A DNA stretch of 64,000 nucleotides from Acinetobacter proteolyticus (lineage in GTDB: Bacteria; Pseudomonadota; Gammaproteobacteria; Pseudomonadales; Moraxellaceae), in NCBI RefSeq assembly GCF_000367945.1, contig NZ_KB849179.1, positions 2,787,592 through 2,851,591 on the forward strand, read 5' to 3'. The notes beneath the pieces are model-generated. The model was not told where the DNA came from, searched no databases, and worked only from the letters and a program-made list of their open reading frames with translations. Position 1 is the stretch's first letter. Each line of letters opens with the position of its first letter. The translations under genes were made by a program, and so were the position numbers. Positions 40,103 to 49,247 of the stretch are shown here, piece after piece.

Positions 40103-40280
40103 ATATACCGATTAATAATCAGATCCATCAACACTGTTTATTCACTATATCAATACCTTTAAATAGCAATTGATCATGCTGTTGAGATACGAGCTTCTTG
40201 TAGCTCACTGAATTACGCCTCGACTCTTTTTCTTTTAAATGCCAATGATATTCCATCGGGAGCTTTGCATTTCTCCTCTT

Positions 40281-40937
40281 CTATTGTAATTCCACGAGCT
40301 TATCTTCACCCCATGATAGTCCATATTCAGCAGCCTTTTTATACCATTTTTTTGCCAACTTAATATTTACTGCTCCAGCAGAACCATCTTCATACATTTC
40401 TCCAAGTGCATATGCTGCAATAGCCATTTCCTGATCAGCAGCCTTTGTCATCCATTCCATGGCCTTGATCTCATTTTTGGCTACACCTTCACCAGCACGA
40501 TACATTGATGCAATTTCATATTGTGAATTTGCATGCCCCTGTATCGCAGCTTTCATAAACCATGCATATGATTCTTCAAAATTTTCATCAACCCCTTGTC
40601 CAAACAAGTAAGCTAAACCAAGATTGTATTGAGCATAAGGATTGCCAGATTGGGCAGACTTGCGAAACCAATCTACAGCTTTAGTAAAATCTCTTTCAGG
40701 GCCGTATGAACCACGTTTATAGATCATCCCAAGGCTAAGTTGAGCATTTGGATCCCCTTGTTTGGCTTCTTCTAAATATTTTGCATAAGCAAGATTGATA
40801 TCTTTTTTCACAAAATCTTCATCTAACATTGCGTCTATTTGAGCAAGTTGAGTTTTAGGAAGATCTGAGCTTTCGCTACATGCCATAGTTGAAAATACAA
40901 GAGTTAAGAAAATTAAAATATTCTTTATTAAATACAT
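40281..40937 (-). CDS. Sel1-repeat lipoprotein
   Basis: This 218-residue lipoprotein has lipobox FSTMAC (Cys20), and four Sel1 repeats fill residues of about 60-205: AQLSLGMIYKRG, AQYNLGLAYLFGQG, SQYEIASMYRAGEG and AAYALGEMYEDGS. Unlike the Sel1 protein at 1491 it is exported to the envelope. Sel1 repeats mediate protein binding, so it is probably an adaptor; nothing in the context identifies the partner. Confidence 0.87.
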   Translation of the reverse strand: MYLIKNILIFLTLVFSTMACSESSDLPKTQLAQIDAMLDEDFVKKDINLAYAKYLEEAKQGDPNAQLSLGMIYKRGSYGPERDFTKAVDWFRKSAQSGNPYAQYNLGLAYLFGQGVDENFEESYAWFMKAAIQGHANSQYEIASMYRAGEGVAKNEIKAMEWMTKAADQEMAIAAYALGEMYEDGSAGAVNIKLAKKWYKKAAEYGLSWGEDKLVELQ

Positions 40938-41091
40938 AAGGCTATTTCATATAAATTTGACAACAAACAAAGCAATGGTAGAAGTTTCTTAAATTTTTCA
41001 AAATTATAATGCAATCTAAACAATAAAAACCAACTCAAAACTTATTTTACCCTCACTCAATACGACAATCCTTTTTTATGTACTGCCAATA

Positions 41092-41128
41092 AAGAAAGCC
41101 CTTATCAAAAGATAAGGGCTTTCTTTTA
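41092..41128. terminator. strong bidirectional terminator
   Basis: AAGAAAGCCCTTATC pairs perfectly over 15 bp with GATAAGGGCTTTCTT around an AAAA loop. T-rich runs on both sides fit the actP operon on the minus strand. Confidence 0.92.
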
Positions 41129-41139
41129 GCTTAAGGTCA

Positions 41140-42855
41140 TTAGTGATCTGACGCGCCAGATGCACCAATCCCTGTCATTGAACGAACAAACTGAGCATCA
41201 AAAGCTTTACGCTCTTTCTCTGCGCGTGCTGATTTATCAGTTACAGAGAAGAACCAGCAGCAAAGGAATGATAAAGGCATTGCAAACAGTGCTGGACCAT
41301 TGAATGGGTTTGGCGCAGTTTCAGAAATTGCCAAAGTATCGACCCAAACGGCTTTAGACAGAATGATTAGGCTCACCGCACCAACCAAACCAACCACACC
41401 ACCAATCACTGCACCACGTGTAGTCAAGCCTTTCCAGAACATTGATAACACGAGGATTGGGAAGTTTGCACAACATGCCACAGAGAATGCTAAACCGACC
41501 ATAAAGGCAACATTTTGCTTCTCAAACAAGATACCCAAAATCATGGCAAAGATGGCTAAACCTAAAGTTGCAATTTTTGACATCTTTAATTCAGATTCAG
41601 GGGTCGTTTTGCCTTTTTTGAATACGTTGGCATAAAGGTCATGTGAAATCGCTGAAGCACCTGACAGGGTCAAACCAGCAACCACGGCAAGAATTGTTGC
41701 GAATGCGACTGCTGAAATGAAGCCCATGAACAGGTCGCCACCCACAGCATCACTTAAATGCACGGCAGCCATATTGTTACCACCGACCAACTCTAATTTG
41801 CCTGTTACTGCTGCTTTAGCAACATCAAGGAACTGCGGGTTATTGGCAACAAATAGGATTGCACCGAAACCGATAATGAAGGTGAGCAGATAGAAGTAGC
41901 CAATAAAGCCTGTAGCCACCACAACTGATTTACGTGCTTCTTTGGCATCTTTCACGGTAAAGAAACGCATGAGGATATGCGGTAAACCTGCCGTACCAAA
42001 CATTAACGCAAGACCAAGTGATAGTGCATCGATTGGATTTGCCGCGAGTTTACCTGGCCCCATGATTTTGGCTGCTTCTTCCCAACTCATGTTGTGCGCT
42101 TGGCTATATACACCAATGGCTTGGTTAAACATATTGGTGAAGCTAAAGCCAACCGCTTTCATCACCATAAAGGCCATAAAAGTTGCGCCACTGAGTAACA
42201 TTACCGCTTTGATGATCTGTACCCAAGTCGTTGCCAACATACCACCGAAGATCACATAAGCCATCATCAACAGACCGACGATCACAACTGCGATGTTGTA
42301 GTTCAAACCGAATAGTAATTTGATCAACTGACCCGCACCGACCATCTGTGCAATCAGGTAGAACGCAACCACAACCAATGAGCTGAAAGCTGCCAAGGTA
42401 CGCACTGGCTTTTCTTCCAGACGGAATGACACCACGTCGGACAAATTATATTTACCCAAGTTACGTAAACGTTCCGCAACCAGGAAAAGTACGATTGGCC
42501 AACCTACCATAAAACCCAGTGAATAGAGTAAACCATCGAAGCCCGAGCTGAATACGAGTGCCGAAATACCGAGAAACGATGCCGCTGACATATAGTCACC
42601 TGCAATCGCCAAACCATTTTGGAAACCACTGATTCCGCCACCTGCGGTATAAAAGTCTTGCGCAGATTGCGTTTGCTTTGCCGCCCATTTGGTAATGAAC
42701 AAGGTAAAACCGACAAAGATCGTAAACATAATGATCGCATGCCAGTTGGTCGCCTGCTGCTCAGCCGCACCTAGGTCTGGACCCGCGAATGCAATACTTG
42801 AGCAACAAAAGCTTAGCAGCGTGAACAATATCGCTTTGAATGATGTCCCTTTCAT
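41140..42855 (-). CDS. actP: cation/acetate symporter ActP
   Basis: This is a 571-residue sodium-solute symporter (SLC5 fold) with a cleavable signal peptide (ending IAFAG near residue 24) typical of ActP. The family segments [30 protein letters not shown] near residue 55 and [19 protein letters not shown] [17 protein letters not shown] are present. The ATG at 42855 is chosen because the signal peptide starts there; it lies 1 bp after the stop of the DUF485 gene, so the pair is translated together. It imports acetate and other short-chain monocarboxylates. A hybrid kinase of CrbS type is encoded divergently. Confidence 0.94.
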   Translation of the reverse strand: MKGTSFKAILFTLLSFCCSSIAFAGPDLGAAEQQATNWHAIIMFTIFVGFTLFITKWAAKQTQSAQDFYTAGGGISGFQNGLAIAGDYMSAASFLGISALVFSSGFDGLLYSLGFMVGWPIVLFLVAERLRNLGKYNLSDVVSFRLEEKPVRTLAAFSSLVVVAFYLIAQMVGAGQLIKLLFGLNYNIAVVIVGLLMMAYVIFGGMLATTWVQIIKAVMLLSGATFMAFMVMKAVGFSFTNMFNQAIGVYSQAHNMSWEEAAKIMGPGKLAANPIDALSLGLALMFGTAGLPHILMRFFTVKDAKEARKSVVVATGFIGYFYLLTFIIGFGAILFVANNPQFLDVAKAAVTGKLELVGGNNMAAVHLSDAVGGDLFMGFISAVAFATILAVVAGLTLSGASAISHDLYANVFKKGKTTPESELKMSKIATLGLAIFAMILGILFEKQNVAFMVGLAFSVACCANFPILVLSMFWKGLTTRGAVIGGVVGLVGAVSLIILSKAVWVDTLAISETAPNPFNGPALFAMPLSFLCCWFFSVTDKSARAEKERKAFDAQFVRSMTGIGASGASDH

Positions 42856-42856
42856 C

Positions 42857-43189
42857 TCAGTGCATCCCTTTTTCATGTGCAATAGCCTCAACTTCCTTGA
42901 GGGCTGCTTCATTCAGTTGATCAAGTTTCGTATTGGCAATATAGGAATACACACCACATAAGATAAATGACAATACGATAATGCCTAAACCAAGGGGAAT
43001 TCCCCATGTGGTCACACCACCGCTAAATGAACTTGCTAAAAATTCTTTGTTATAGCCAACCAAAAGCATGAACCCAACGTAGATAAACAGCATGATTGCT
43101 GTTAATGTCCAACTTAATGTGCGCTTTTTGCTGACCATCTCTTGAAACTTTGGATTTCGTAGAATTCGATCTACCTGTGAATCATCCAT
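42857..43189 (-). CDS. DUF485 inner-membrane protein (YjcH-like)
   Basis: This 110-residue protein has two transmembrane helices (about residues 25-45 and 62-82) and a hydrophilic helical C terminus, the DUF485 pattern; E. coli YjcH sits in the same place next to ActP. The start at [10 protein letters not shown] is fixed by AAGGAG 6-7 nt before the ATG. It is the first gene of the acetate-uptake operon. Its exact role with ActP is not established. Confidence 0.92.
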   Translation of the reverse strand: MDDSQVDRILRNPKFQEMVSKKRTLSWTLTAIMLFIYVGFMLLVGYNKEFLASSFSGGVTTWGIPLGLGIIVLSFILCGVYSYIANTKLDQLNEAALKEVEAIAHEKGMH

Positions 43190-43350
43190 AATTGACTCCT
43201 TATTTTTGTGTCCAACCGTGGACCCCTTTTTCACATGGGATTTTTCATTATCCAAAGTAACAAGATTAGGCTTGACTCGTAACTTAGACTTTGGTCTCTA
43301 AATGACAATCTCTACTCCTTGCTCTACCCGTGCTTCGGGTATGATAAAAA

Positions 43351-46300
43351 ATGGAATTTGATCCCGTGAGCAATATGAACAGTTGGCTTATTCTTGGTGT
43401 GCTTGCCCTGTATATCGTACTGTTATTCGGCTGTGCTTTTTTTGGTGAAAAGCATGCTAGCCGATTAAGTACGCGCGGCCGTATGCTGCTGTTTAGTTTG
43501 ACATTAGGGGTTTATTGCTCATCTTGGACCTTTTATGGCGCGACCGGCGCTGCGGTACGCCAAGGCGTCATTTTCCTGCCTATTTATTTGGGTCCTTTGC
43601 TGTTTATCTGGTTTGGCTATGACATCTGGAAGCGCTTAGGGCGGATTCGCCAACATCACGCCATTTCATCAATTGCCGATTTTGTCGCGGCGCGTTATGG
43701 CAAAAGTGGTAGCTTGGCAGCACTGGTGACCATCCTTGCTGTGATTGCCATTGTGCCCTATCTGGCTTTGCAGTTACGCGCGATTGCTTTGAGTGCCTCG
43801 GTGATTCTTGAGCAAAACGCACATATTCATACCACCACCAATAGTGTGTTAGTGCTGACTGCGGTGCTGGCGATTTTGGCGATGATTTTTGGTACCCGTC
43901 ATATTGCGCATACCGAACAGCACGGCGGGTTGATGTTAGCAGTGGCGTTTGAGTCCTTTGTTAAACTGTTTGCACTGCTCTGCGTGGCGGCATTTTTCTT
44001 ATTACAATCGCCAGACAATATCAAACAGGTCAGCAGCGACGTCAATCAACATTTTCATGACCTGCAACAACTGGGGGTGCCCGAGACCTTCTGGGTACAG
44101 ACGCTATTGGCAGGTTTAGCCATGATTTGCTTGCCACGTCAATTTCATGTGGCTGTGGTTGAATTACGGGATGAAAAACATATTCGCGGTGCACGACGCT
44201 GGTTCGCGGCCTATCTGATCTTAACGGTTATCGCGATCATTCCGATTGCCAGTTGGGCTTTACACTCCCTGCCTGAGACTCTCGGCACCCCTGATATTGC
44301 GGTCTTAGCGCTACCTTTAAGCTATCAACAAGAATGGCTTGCCTTATTGGCCTTTTTAGGAGGCTTTTCAGCTTCGACGGGCATGCTGTTGGTGGCTTCG
44401 GTGGCCCTGTCGATCATGCTCAGTAATGACTTGATTATGCCTGCATTATGGCGCTTTAAAATCATTTCTCGCCATGATCAGCACCTACCTCGTGTGCTCA
44501 AATTGACGCGTCGCATTAGCATCATCAGTGTGATGTTACTCGGTTTTTTATTCTTCCATTTTTTTAATGATATTAATCAGCTTTCAGTTTTTGGCTTATT
44601 GGCCTTTAGCGCGGTGGCTCAATTCGCCCCTGCTCTCATCGGGGGATTGTATTGGCGTGGTGCAAGCCGTCAAGGAGTCTATGTTGGCTTACTCATGGGC
44701 TTTGCCATGTGGAGCTATACGCTTCTATTTCCAACGGTATTGCGCAGCCTGCCAGATCATTATCAAGAATTTGCACAACATCTATTATTGTTTGGGCCTT
44801 TCGATATTAATGGTCTACGTCCTGAGGCCCTACTCGGATTTGAATCCTTTGCTCCTCTCACCCACGGTGTGTTGTGGTCACTCGGCCTTAACGCGGTGCT
44901 GTATATCTGGGTATCCCGTCTGTATCGTCCAAGTGTTGCTGAGCAAATTCAGGCGGAAAGCTTTTTCTATTATGAAAGCAAACCGTTGCCATCAGCTCAA
45001 TCCAATACCGATCTCACTGATCTACACCTGAATGCTGCACGCCTGAAAGTTGGTGACTTACTGGCTTTAGCCAAACGCGTCACAGGCGATAAGCCCACCC
45101 TTCAAGCCTTCCAACAGTTTTGTGAACAAAACCATGTGGTGTTAAATGAAAATCACGTCGCCAATGGCATGTGGTGGCGTTTTACCGAGCAGTATCTGGC
45201 AGGGATTATTGGTGCCGCTTCTGCCCGTACCTTATTGACCACTGCCATGATTAACAATGGTCTCGCTTTAGGACAAGTGGCCAATATCCTTGACCAAGCC
45301 TCACAGTGGCAACGTTTTAACCAAAACCTACTCATGACCATGATCGACCATATGACTCAAGGGGTCAGTGTGGTGGATAAAAATATGTGTCTGGTGGCAT
45401 GGAACAACCAATACCTAAAACTATTTGATTATCCTAAGGATCTGGTCTACGTCGGCTGCCCGATTGCCGATTTGATTCGCTATAATGCCGAACGTGGTGA
45501 ATGTGGTCCTGGTCCTGTTGAAGAACATGTACGTAAACGACTGCACTGGATGAAAGTCGGTAGCGCGCATGAGTTCGAGCGCATTCGTAAAGATGGTCTG
45601 GTGATTCAGATGCGCGGTAATCCCATTGAAGGCGGTGGCTTCGTGACCACTTTCGCTGATATTACTGCCTTCCGTGAAAACGAAGCGGTGTTGGAAGAAC
45701 GCGTCAGTGATCGCACCCAACAGCTTGCCAATGCCTTGACCGAGCAACAACTCGCACTGGAACAAGCCGATAAAGCCAATCAATCGAAAAGTCGTTTCTT
45801 GGCAGCCGCCAGTCATGACCTATTACAGCCGATGCATGCGGCTCGCTTATTTAGTACCGCGCTAGAGCAAAGTGTGCATTCAGCAGAAGATCAGCAAACC
45901 TTGCAACAGTTGGATCGTGCTCTGTATGGGGCTGAAAGTATGCTCTCGGCACTCCTGGATATTGCCCGTTTGGAAGGTGGTACCATTCAACCGAAACGTC
46001 AAGCCTATTCTCTGCATGACCTGTTAAATGATCTTGAGCTGCAATTTAAATCAATTGCGGCACAACGCAATATTCAACTGTCTGTTCACGACACTAAATT
46101 TTGGGTCGATACCGACCCACAATGGATGCGACGGATTATTCAAAACTTTGTCAGCAATGCATTGCGCTATACGGCACAAGGTCGTGTGGTGGTTGGCGTG
46201 TTACGTTCGGCACAACGCCCGAACCATATTCGGATCGGGGTTTGGGATACTGGCCCCGGCATTCATGAACAACAACGCCTGAAACTGTTCCAAGAGTTTG

Positions 46301-46869
46301 AGCGCTGTGGGCACACCTCGCCTTGGGGTGAACAGGGTCTGGGTCTCGGACTGGCCATCGTACAACGTATGACCAGCCTGTTGGATTTTCCTGTGCATGT
46401 CTATTCGGAATTGGGCAAAGGCTCTTGCTTCATGATTGAAGTACCACTTGCCGAAGCGCCCAAAATTCAAATACCCCTCCCGCATGTGACGGCCTTACAA
46501 CATACGGCTTATAAAGTATTGTGTTTAGACAATGATGAAACCATTTTGGAAGGGATGCGTACTTTACTGAGCAAGTGGGGCTATCAGATTTTCACCGCGA
46601 CTGAACCTGAGCAAGCCTTGCAATTGATTGAGCAAGAAGACATTCAGGTCTGGCTGATCGACCAGCACTTAAACCATGATCAACGTGGTCTAGACTTTAT
46701 CGAACAGCATCGACTGGCGCATATTCCAGTGGCCCTGATTACCGCAGATTCTGACCCAGAACTGCCCCAATACTTAAAACAGCAGAATATTGTGTTGCTG
46801 AAAAAACCGCTTAAACCTGCGGGATTACGGGCATGGTTATCGGGTTTAAAAATCATGCCGATGCAATAA
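43351..46869 (+). CDS. SLC5-type hybrid sensor histidine kinase (CrbS/MxtR-like)
   Basis: This is a 1172-residue protein. Residues 1 to about 520 are a sodium-solute-symporter-like membrane domain of 12-13 helices, followed by a STAC-like linker. A PAS domain (about residues 655-770) begins near MIDHMTQGVSVVDKNM. The HisKA box ASHDLLQPMHAARLF has the phosphorylated His near residue 821, and the ATPase has NFVSNALRYT and GLGLGLAIVQ. The C-terminal receiver's phosphoryl-accepting Asp is near residue 1103 (VWLIDQHL). This is the CrbS/MxtR layout that governs acetate use in Vibrio and Pseudomonas, and the divergent actP operon fits that role. NahK/ErcS-type paralogues lack the transporter domain. 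No cognate regulator gene is adjacent. Confidence 0.85.
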   Translation: MEFDPVSNMNSWLILGVLALYIVLLFGCAFFGEKHASRLSTRGRMLLFSLTLGVYCSSWTFYGATGAAVRQGVIFLPIYLGPLLFIWFGYDIWKRLGRIRQHHAISSIADFVAARYGKSGSLAALVTILAVIAIVPYLALQLRAIALSASVILEQNAHIHTTTNSVLVLTAVLAILAMIFGTRHIAHTEQHGGLMLAVAFESFVKLFALLCVAAFFLLQSPDNIKQVSSDVNQHFHDLQQLGVPETFWVQTLLAGLAMICLPRQFHVAVVELRDEKHIRGARRWFAAYLILTVIAIIPIASWALHSLPETLGTPDIAVLALPLSYQQEWLALLAFLGGFSASTGMLLVASVALSIMLSNDLIMPALWRFKIISRHDQHLPRVLKLTRRISIISVMLLGFLFFHFFNDINQLSVFGLLAFSAVAQFAPALIGGLYWRGASRQGVYVGLLMGFAMWSYTLLFPTVLRSLPDHYQEFAQHLLLFGPFDINGLRPEALLGFESFAPLTHGVLWSLGLNAVLYIWVSRLYRPSVAEQIQAESFFYYESKPLPSAQSNTDLTDLHLNAARLKVGDLLALAKRVTGDKPTLQAFQQFCEQNHVVLNENHVANGMWWRFTEQYLAGIIGAASARTLLTTAMINNGLALGQVANILDQASQWQRFNQNLLMTMIDHMTQGVSVVDKNMCLVAWNNQYLKLFDYPKDLVYVGCPIADLIRYNAERGECGPGPVEEHVRKRLHWMKVGSAHEFERIRKDGLVIQMRGNPIEGGGFVTTFADITAFRENEAVLEERVSDRTQQLANALTEQQLALEQADKANQSKSRFLAAASHDLLQPMHAARLFSTALEQSVHSAEDQQTLQQLDRALYGAESMLSALLDIARLEGGTIQPKRQAYSLHDLLNDLELQFKSIAAQRNIQLSVHDTKFWVDTDPQWMRRIIQNFVSNALRYTAQGRVVVGVLRSAQRPNHIRIGVWDTGPGIHEQQRLKLFQEFERCGHTSPWGEQGLGLGLAIVQRMTSLLDFPVHVYSELGKGSCFMIEVPLAEAPKIQIPLPHVTALQHTAYKVLCLDNDETILEGMRTLLSKWGYQIFTATEPEQALQLIEQEDIQVWLIDQHLNHDQRGLDFIEQHRLAHIPVALITADSDPELPQYLKQQNIVLLKKPLKPAGLRAWLSGLKIMPMQ

Positions 46870-47184
46870 CTAGCAAAATATTTTGCAACACATGCAGAAA
46901 CCATCAAAAAGGAGCACTTTTATCGATGATCAATTGACCAAAGTGCTCAAATCATTATTGGCTATGGCAAAAACGTTCACTTACATTAGTGAACGTTTGT
47001 ACACTTACTTACAATTAAATAAATCACTGTTTTTAATAATTAATTTTAGGGTAAAAAACATATCTACAACTTTAGTCGTATTCTACTTGCTTTCTCTATC
47101 CCGCATAAATTGATCAATTGAATCGAAGCCTAGCGCCATGTTTGTTGGGTTTCTCAGCACAAATTGTCAAAAAGGACATTGATC
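46870..47184. other. intergenic region with two inverted repeats
   Basis: This 315-bp gap contains GAGCACTTT (46912-46920) with its complement at 46940-46948, and a perfect 11-bp palindromic pair AAACGTTCACT (46971-46981) and AGTGAACGTTT (46988-46998) with a 6-nt loop. Neither is followed by a U-tract. The second looks more like a dimeric-regulator operator than a terminator. No credible gene. Confidence 0.5.
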
Positions 47185-47946
47185 ATGAATCACAGTAACC
47201 CGACAACTGACCATAGCTCACAACAGCTTTATCGCCAGTACAGTGCCAATGCACTGCTACCAGAATTGGATTGGCAAACCATCTTTGTACACAGCAAACT
47301 GGATGACACCCATTTACGTGCACTGAACACGCTTTATCAAGCTGCTGTTCCACTAGCACTTAATGTATTTGATGAGCTCAATTTTGATGTGTTTGCACCC
47401 GCCGCTTATCACCCACAAGGCTTGGGTCTATTTGAAAAACTGGCGCAGCAGGAAGAAAAATTTTTAGACGCTCTCGAAACCGAATCGGCTCATCTCGACC
47501 ATGACAGCCGCCATCAAATCTGGAGTATGTTACTACGCGGTGGTGCGGTACTGGTATTCAAAGCATGGCTAGGTCATGTTAAAGGTGGCGAAAACCAATT
47601 GGATAAAACCCAATTTGATGAGCTTTCTGATTTATTGTTTATCAAAACACGTCCTGAACAATTAGCCCAACGTTTAAAAGTCGATGCCAATGCCGATTTG
47701 ACGCATATCTTCTTAATGTATGAAAATGATGTGTTTTTAGACCATTTTAACAGCTTGGAAACTGCGGCTTTATTTGTTGATTTAGGCGTGTATGATGCTG
47801 CATTTTTAAGTCTGCGTGATGATCGCGTGGCTGAATATCTCAAAGCCAAAGGCTATGTGACCCAAGAGCAGATTGATGATTTACAATGTGCGTTAAACCC
47901 ATTGTATTGCGATAGCTTAATGCCAAAACAGGATTGCTTGGCTTAA
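47185..47946 (+). CDS. hypothetical cytoplasmic protein
   Basis: This 253-residue protein has no signal peptide or transmembrane segment and is predicted mostly helical. Conserved-looking blocks include LYRQYSANALLPELDWQTIF at the start and a C-terminal ALNPLYCDSLMPKQDC with Cys residues. I do not recognise the family. The start at 47185 has AGGA 8 nt upstream; a longer frame from 47164 lacks one. It is flanked by a 315-bp upstream gap with operator-like palindromes and followed directly by a strong hairpin, so it is a single-gene unit. Confidence 0.75.
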   Translation: MNHSNPTTDHSSQQLYRQYSANALLPELDWQTIFVHSKLDDTHLRALNTLYQAAVPLALNVFDELNFDVFAPAAYHPQGLGLFEKLAQQEEKFLDALETESAHLDHDSRHQIWSMLLRGGAVLVFKAWLGHVKGGENQLDKTQFDELSDLLFIKTRPEQLAQRLKVDANADLTHIFLMYENDVFLDHFNSLETAALFVDLGVYDAAFLSLRDDRVAEYLKAKGYVTQEQIDDLQCALNPLYCDSLMPKQDCLA

Positions 47947-47952
47947 CTAGCA

Positions 47953-47985
47953 GAAGCCACAATCAAGATTGTGGCTTCGCTTTGA
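47953..47985 (+). terminator. intrinsic terminator, probably shared
   Basis: The 12-bp stem GAAGCCACAATC/GATTGTGGCTTC has an AA centre and is followed by GCTTTGATTTT. It sits between converging genes ending at 47946 and 47994. Confidence 0.75.
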
Positions 47986-47993
47986 TTTTCAGT

Positions 47994-49181
47994 TCAAGAA
48001 AGATCTTTTTCTAAACGCTGTTTATGAATCTGCATCACCACATCACTAAACTCATTTAAAACATAATTGACCCATAAACGGCTATACCAGTTATATTCAG
48101 TGGATAAACGATAATCAATGCTTAGAATCAACTTGGTGGTATGCGCATCGATTTGTTCTAATTGATAATCTGTTTTCAGCAAATCGAAATACTTGCCGCC
48201 CATTTCCAGATGGTCATCTAATGATCCCTTCGGAAAAGAATCTGGAGCAAACTGATATTTCCAGGACAATAAATACGGCGCATGCGATGCAGTCACCTTT
48301 TCCTCAAACTTAATACCACGCTCCCACTGGATGGTGCGTATCAACTCACCCTCATGCTGCTCGGTCATACCAAAAACAGGTTTAGGAAAGCCCATGGTAA
48401 AAATAAAGCTGTCTTTGACTTCCTCTGGTTGAATCTTGCCAATCTGGTTAATGGCCTGAAATACTTGCTGTGCGGGCGCATGAATCACGACCGAGCGCTG
48501 GGTTTGTCCATATTCAGTACGGCTAAAATCAGGTAATAACAACCATAAAATCAAAGGTAGAAGTGCAAAAGAATAGATTTTGGCGCTGGGCTTCCATAGA
48601 TAATGACAAATCAATCGCATCAAACCTGCGCCCAGCAGTAAACCGATCAGTAGAATGGGCAAGAGCATGATCAGACAAATAATACCTTCTCTTAACACGA
48701 TCACACAGAACACTATCACGATCACCAAAACAAGCGGTTGAATTTTGAAAAGCTTAGAGAGGAAAATAGGATTGGGCTGTTTTCGAATCATAAAGTATTC
48801 GAATAATGCTCCGAGTATTGCGGGAATCATCAAGACAATCACAAAGGACATCAGATCTTGAGAATAACTGCTAAAAAGGACTGTCACTGCGATCAGGCCC
48901 ACCGCCAAAATTAAAGGTAACACCTTTAAAAAAGAAGTTCTGGAGGGATAATCTTTTTCCAACTGATAAGGAAGCTTAGAAGTGTTCCCTTTGAGTACGA
49001 CCAGATAATCGTGTGGCTCATTCTTGATTTTATGAAATTGATAATCTTGGACACCTGCCTGCAACAACATTTTGGCCAGACTGTCACGGGTCTGTTCCGT
49101 CCATTCTATGACTTGGATACGGGCATAACCCTGTTGTTGTAATTCCTGAATAATTGTTTTTGGATCCTGAAGATAATGCAT
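47994..49181 (-). CDS. membrane protein with C-terminal SRPBCC/START-like domain
   Basis: This is a 395-residue protein. An N-terminal cytoplasmic region of about 80 residues is followed by a membrane region of five or six helices (about residues 85-225). The C-terminal soluble domain (about residues 235-390) opens with RSVVIHAPAQQVFQAIN and has the alternating strand pattern of SRPBCC ligand-binding folds. The ligand is unknown. It is transcribed in the same direction as the copper receptor upstream, 66 bp away. Confidence 0.72.
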   Translation of the reverse strand: MHYLQDPKTIIQELQQQGYARIQVIEWTEQTRDSLAKMLLQAGVQDYQFHKIKNEPHDYLVVLKGNTSKLPYQLEKDYPSRTSFLKVLPLILAVGLIAVTVLFSSYSQDLMSFVIVLMIPAILGALFEYFMIRKQPNPIFLSKLFKIQPLVLVIVIVFCVIVLREGIICLIMLLPILLIGLLLGAGLMRLICHYLWKPSAKIYSFALLPLILWLLLPDFSRTEYGQTQRSVVIHAPAQQVFQAINQIGKIQPEEVKDSFIFTMGFPKPVFGMTEQHEGELIRTIQWERGIKFEEKVTASHAPYLLSWKYQFAPDSFPKGSLDDHLEMGGKYFDLLKTDYQLEQIDAHTTKLILSIDYRLSTEYNWYSRLWVNYVLNEFSDVVMQIHKQRLEKDLS

Positions 49182-49247
49182 GCCGGCCTCGATTCAAATC
49201 TCAATCAGCCCAATGCAGGTCATTGAGCTGATTGATTCTAACCTAGC

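Noticed and set aside
46883..47113. 76-codon plus-strand frame after the hybrid kinase
   Set aside because: It crosses two inverted repeats, has no good ribosome site and no family resemblance.
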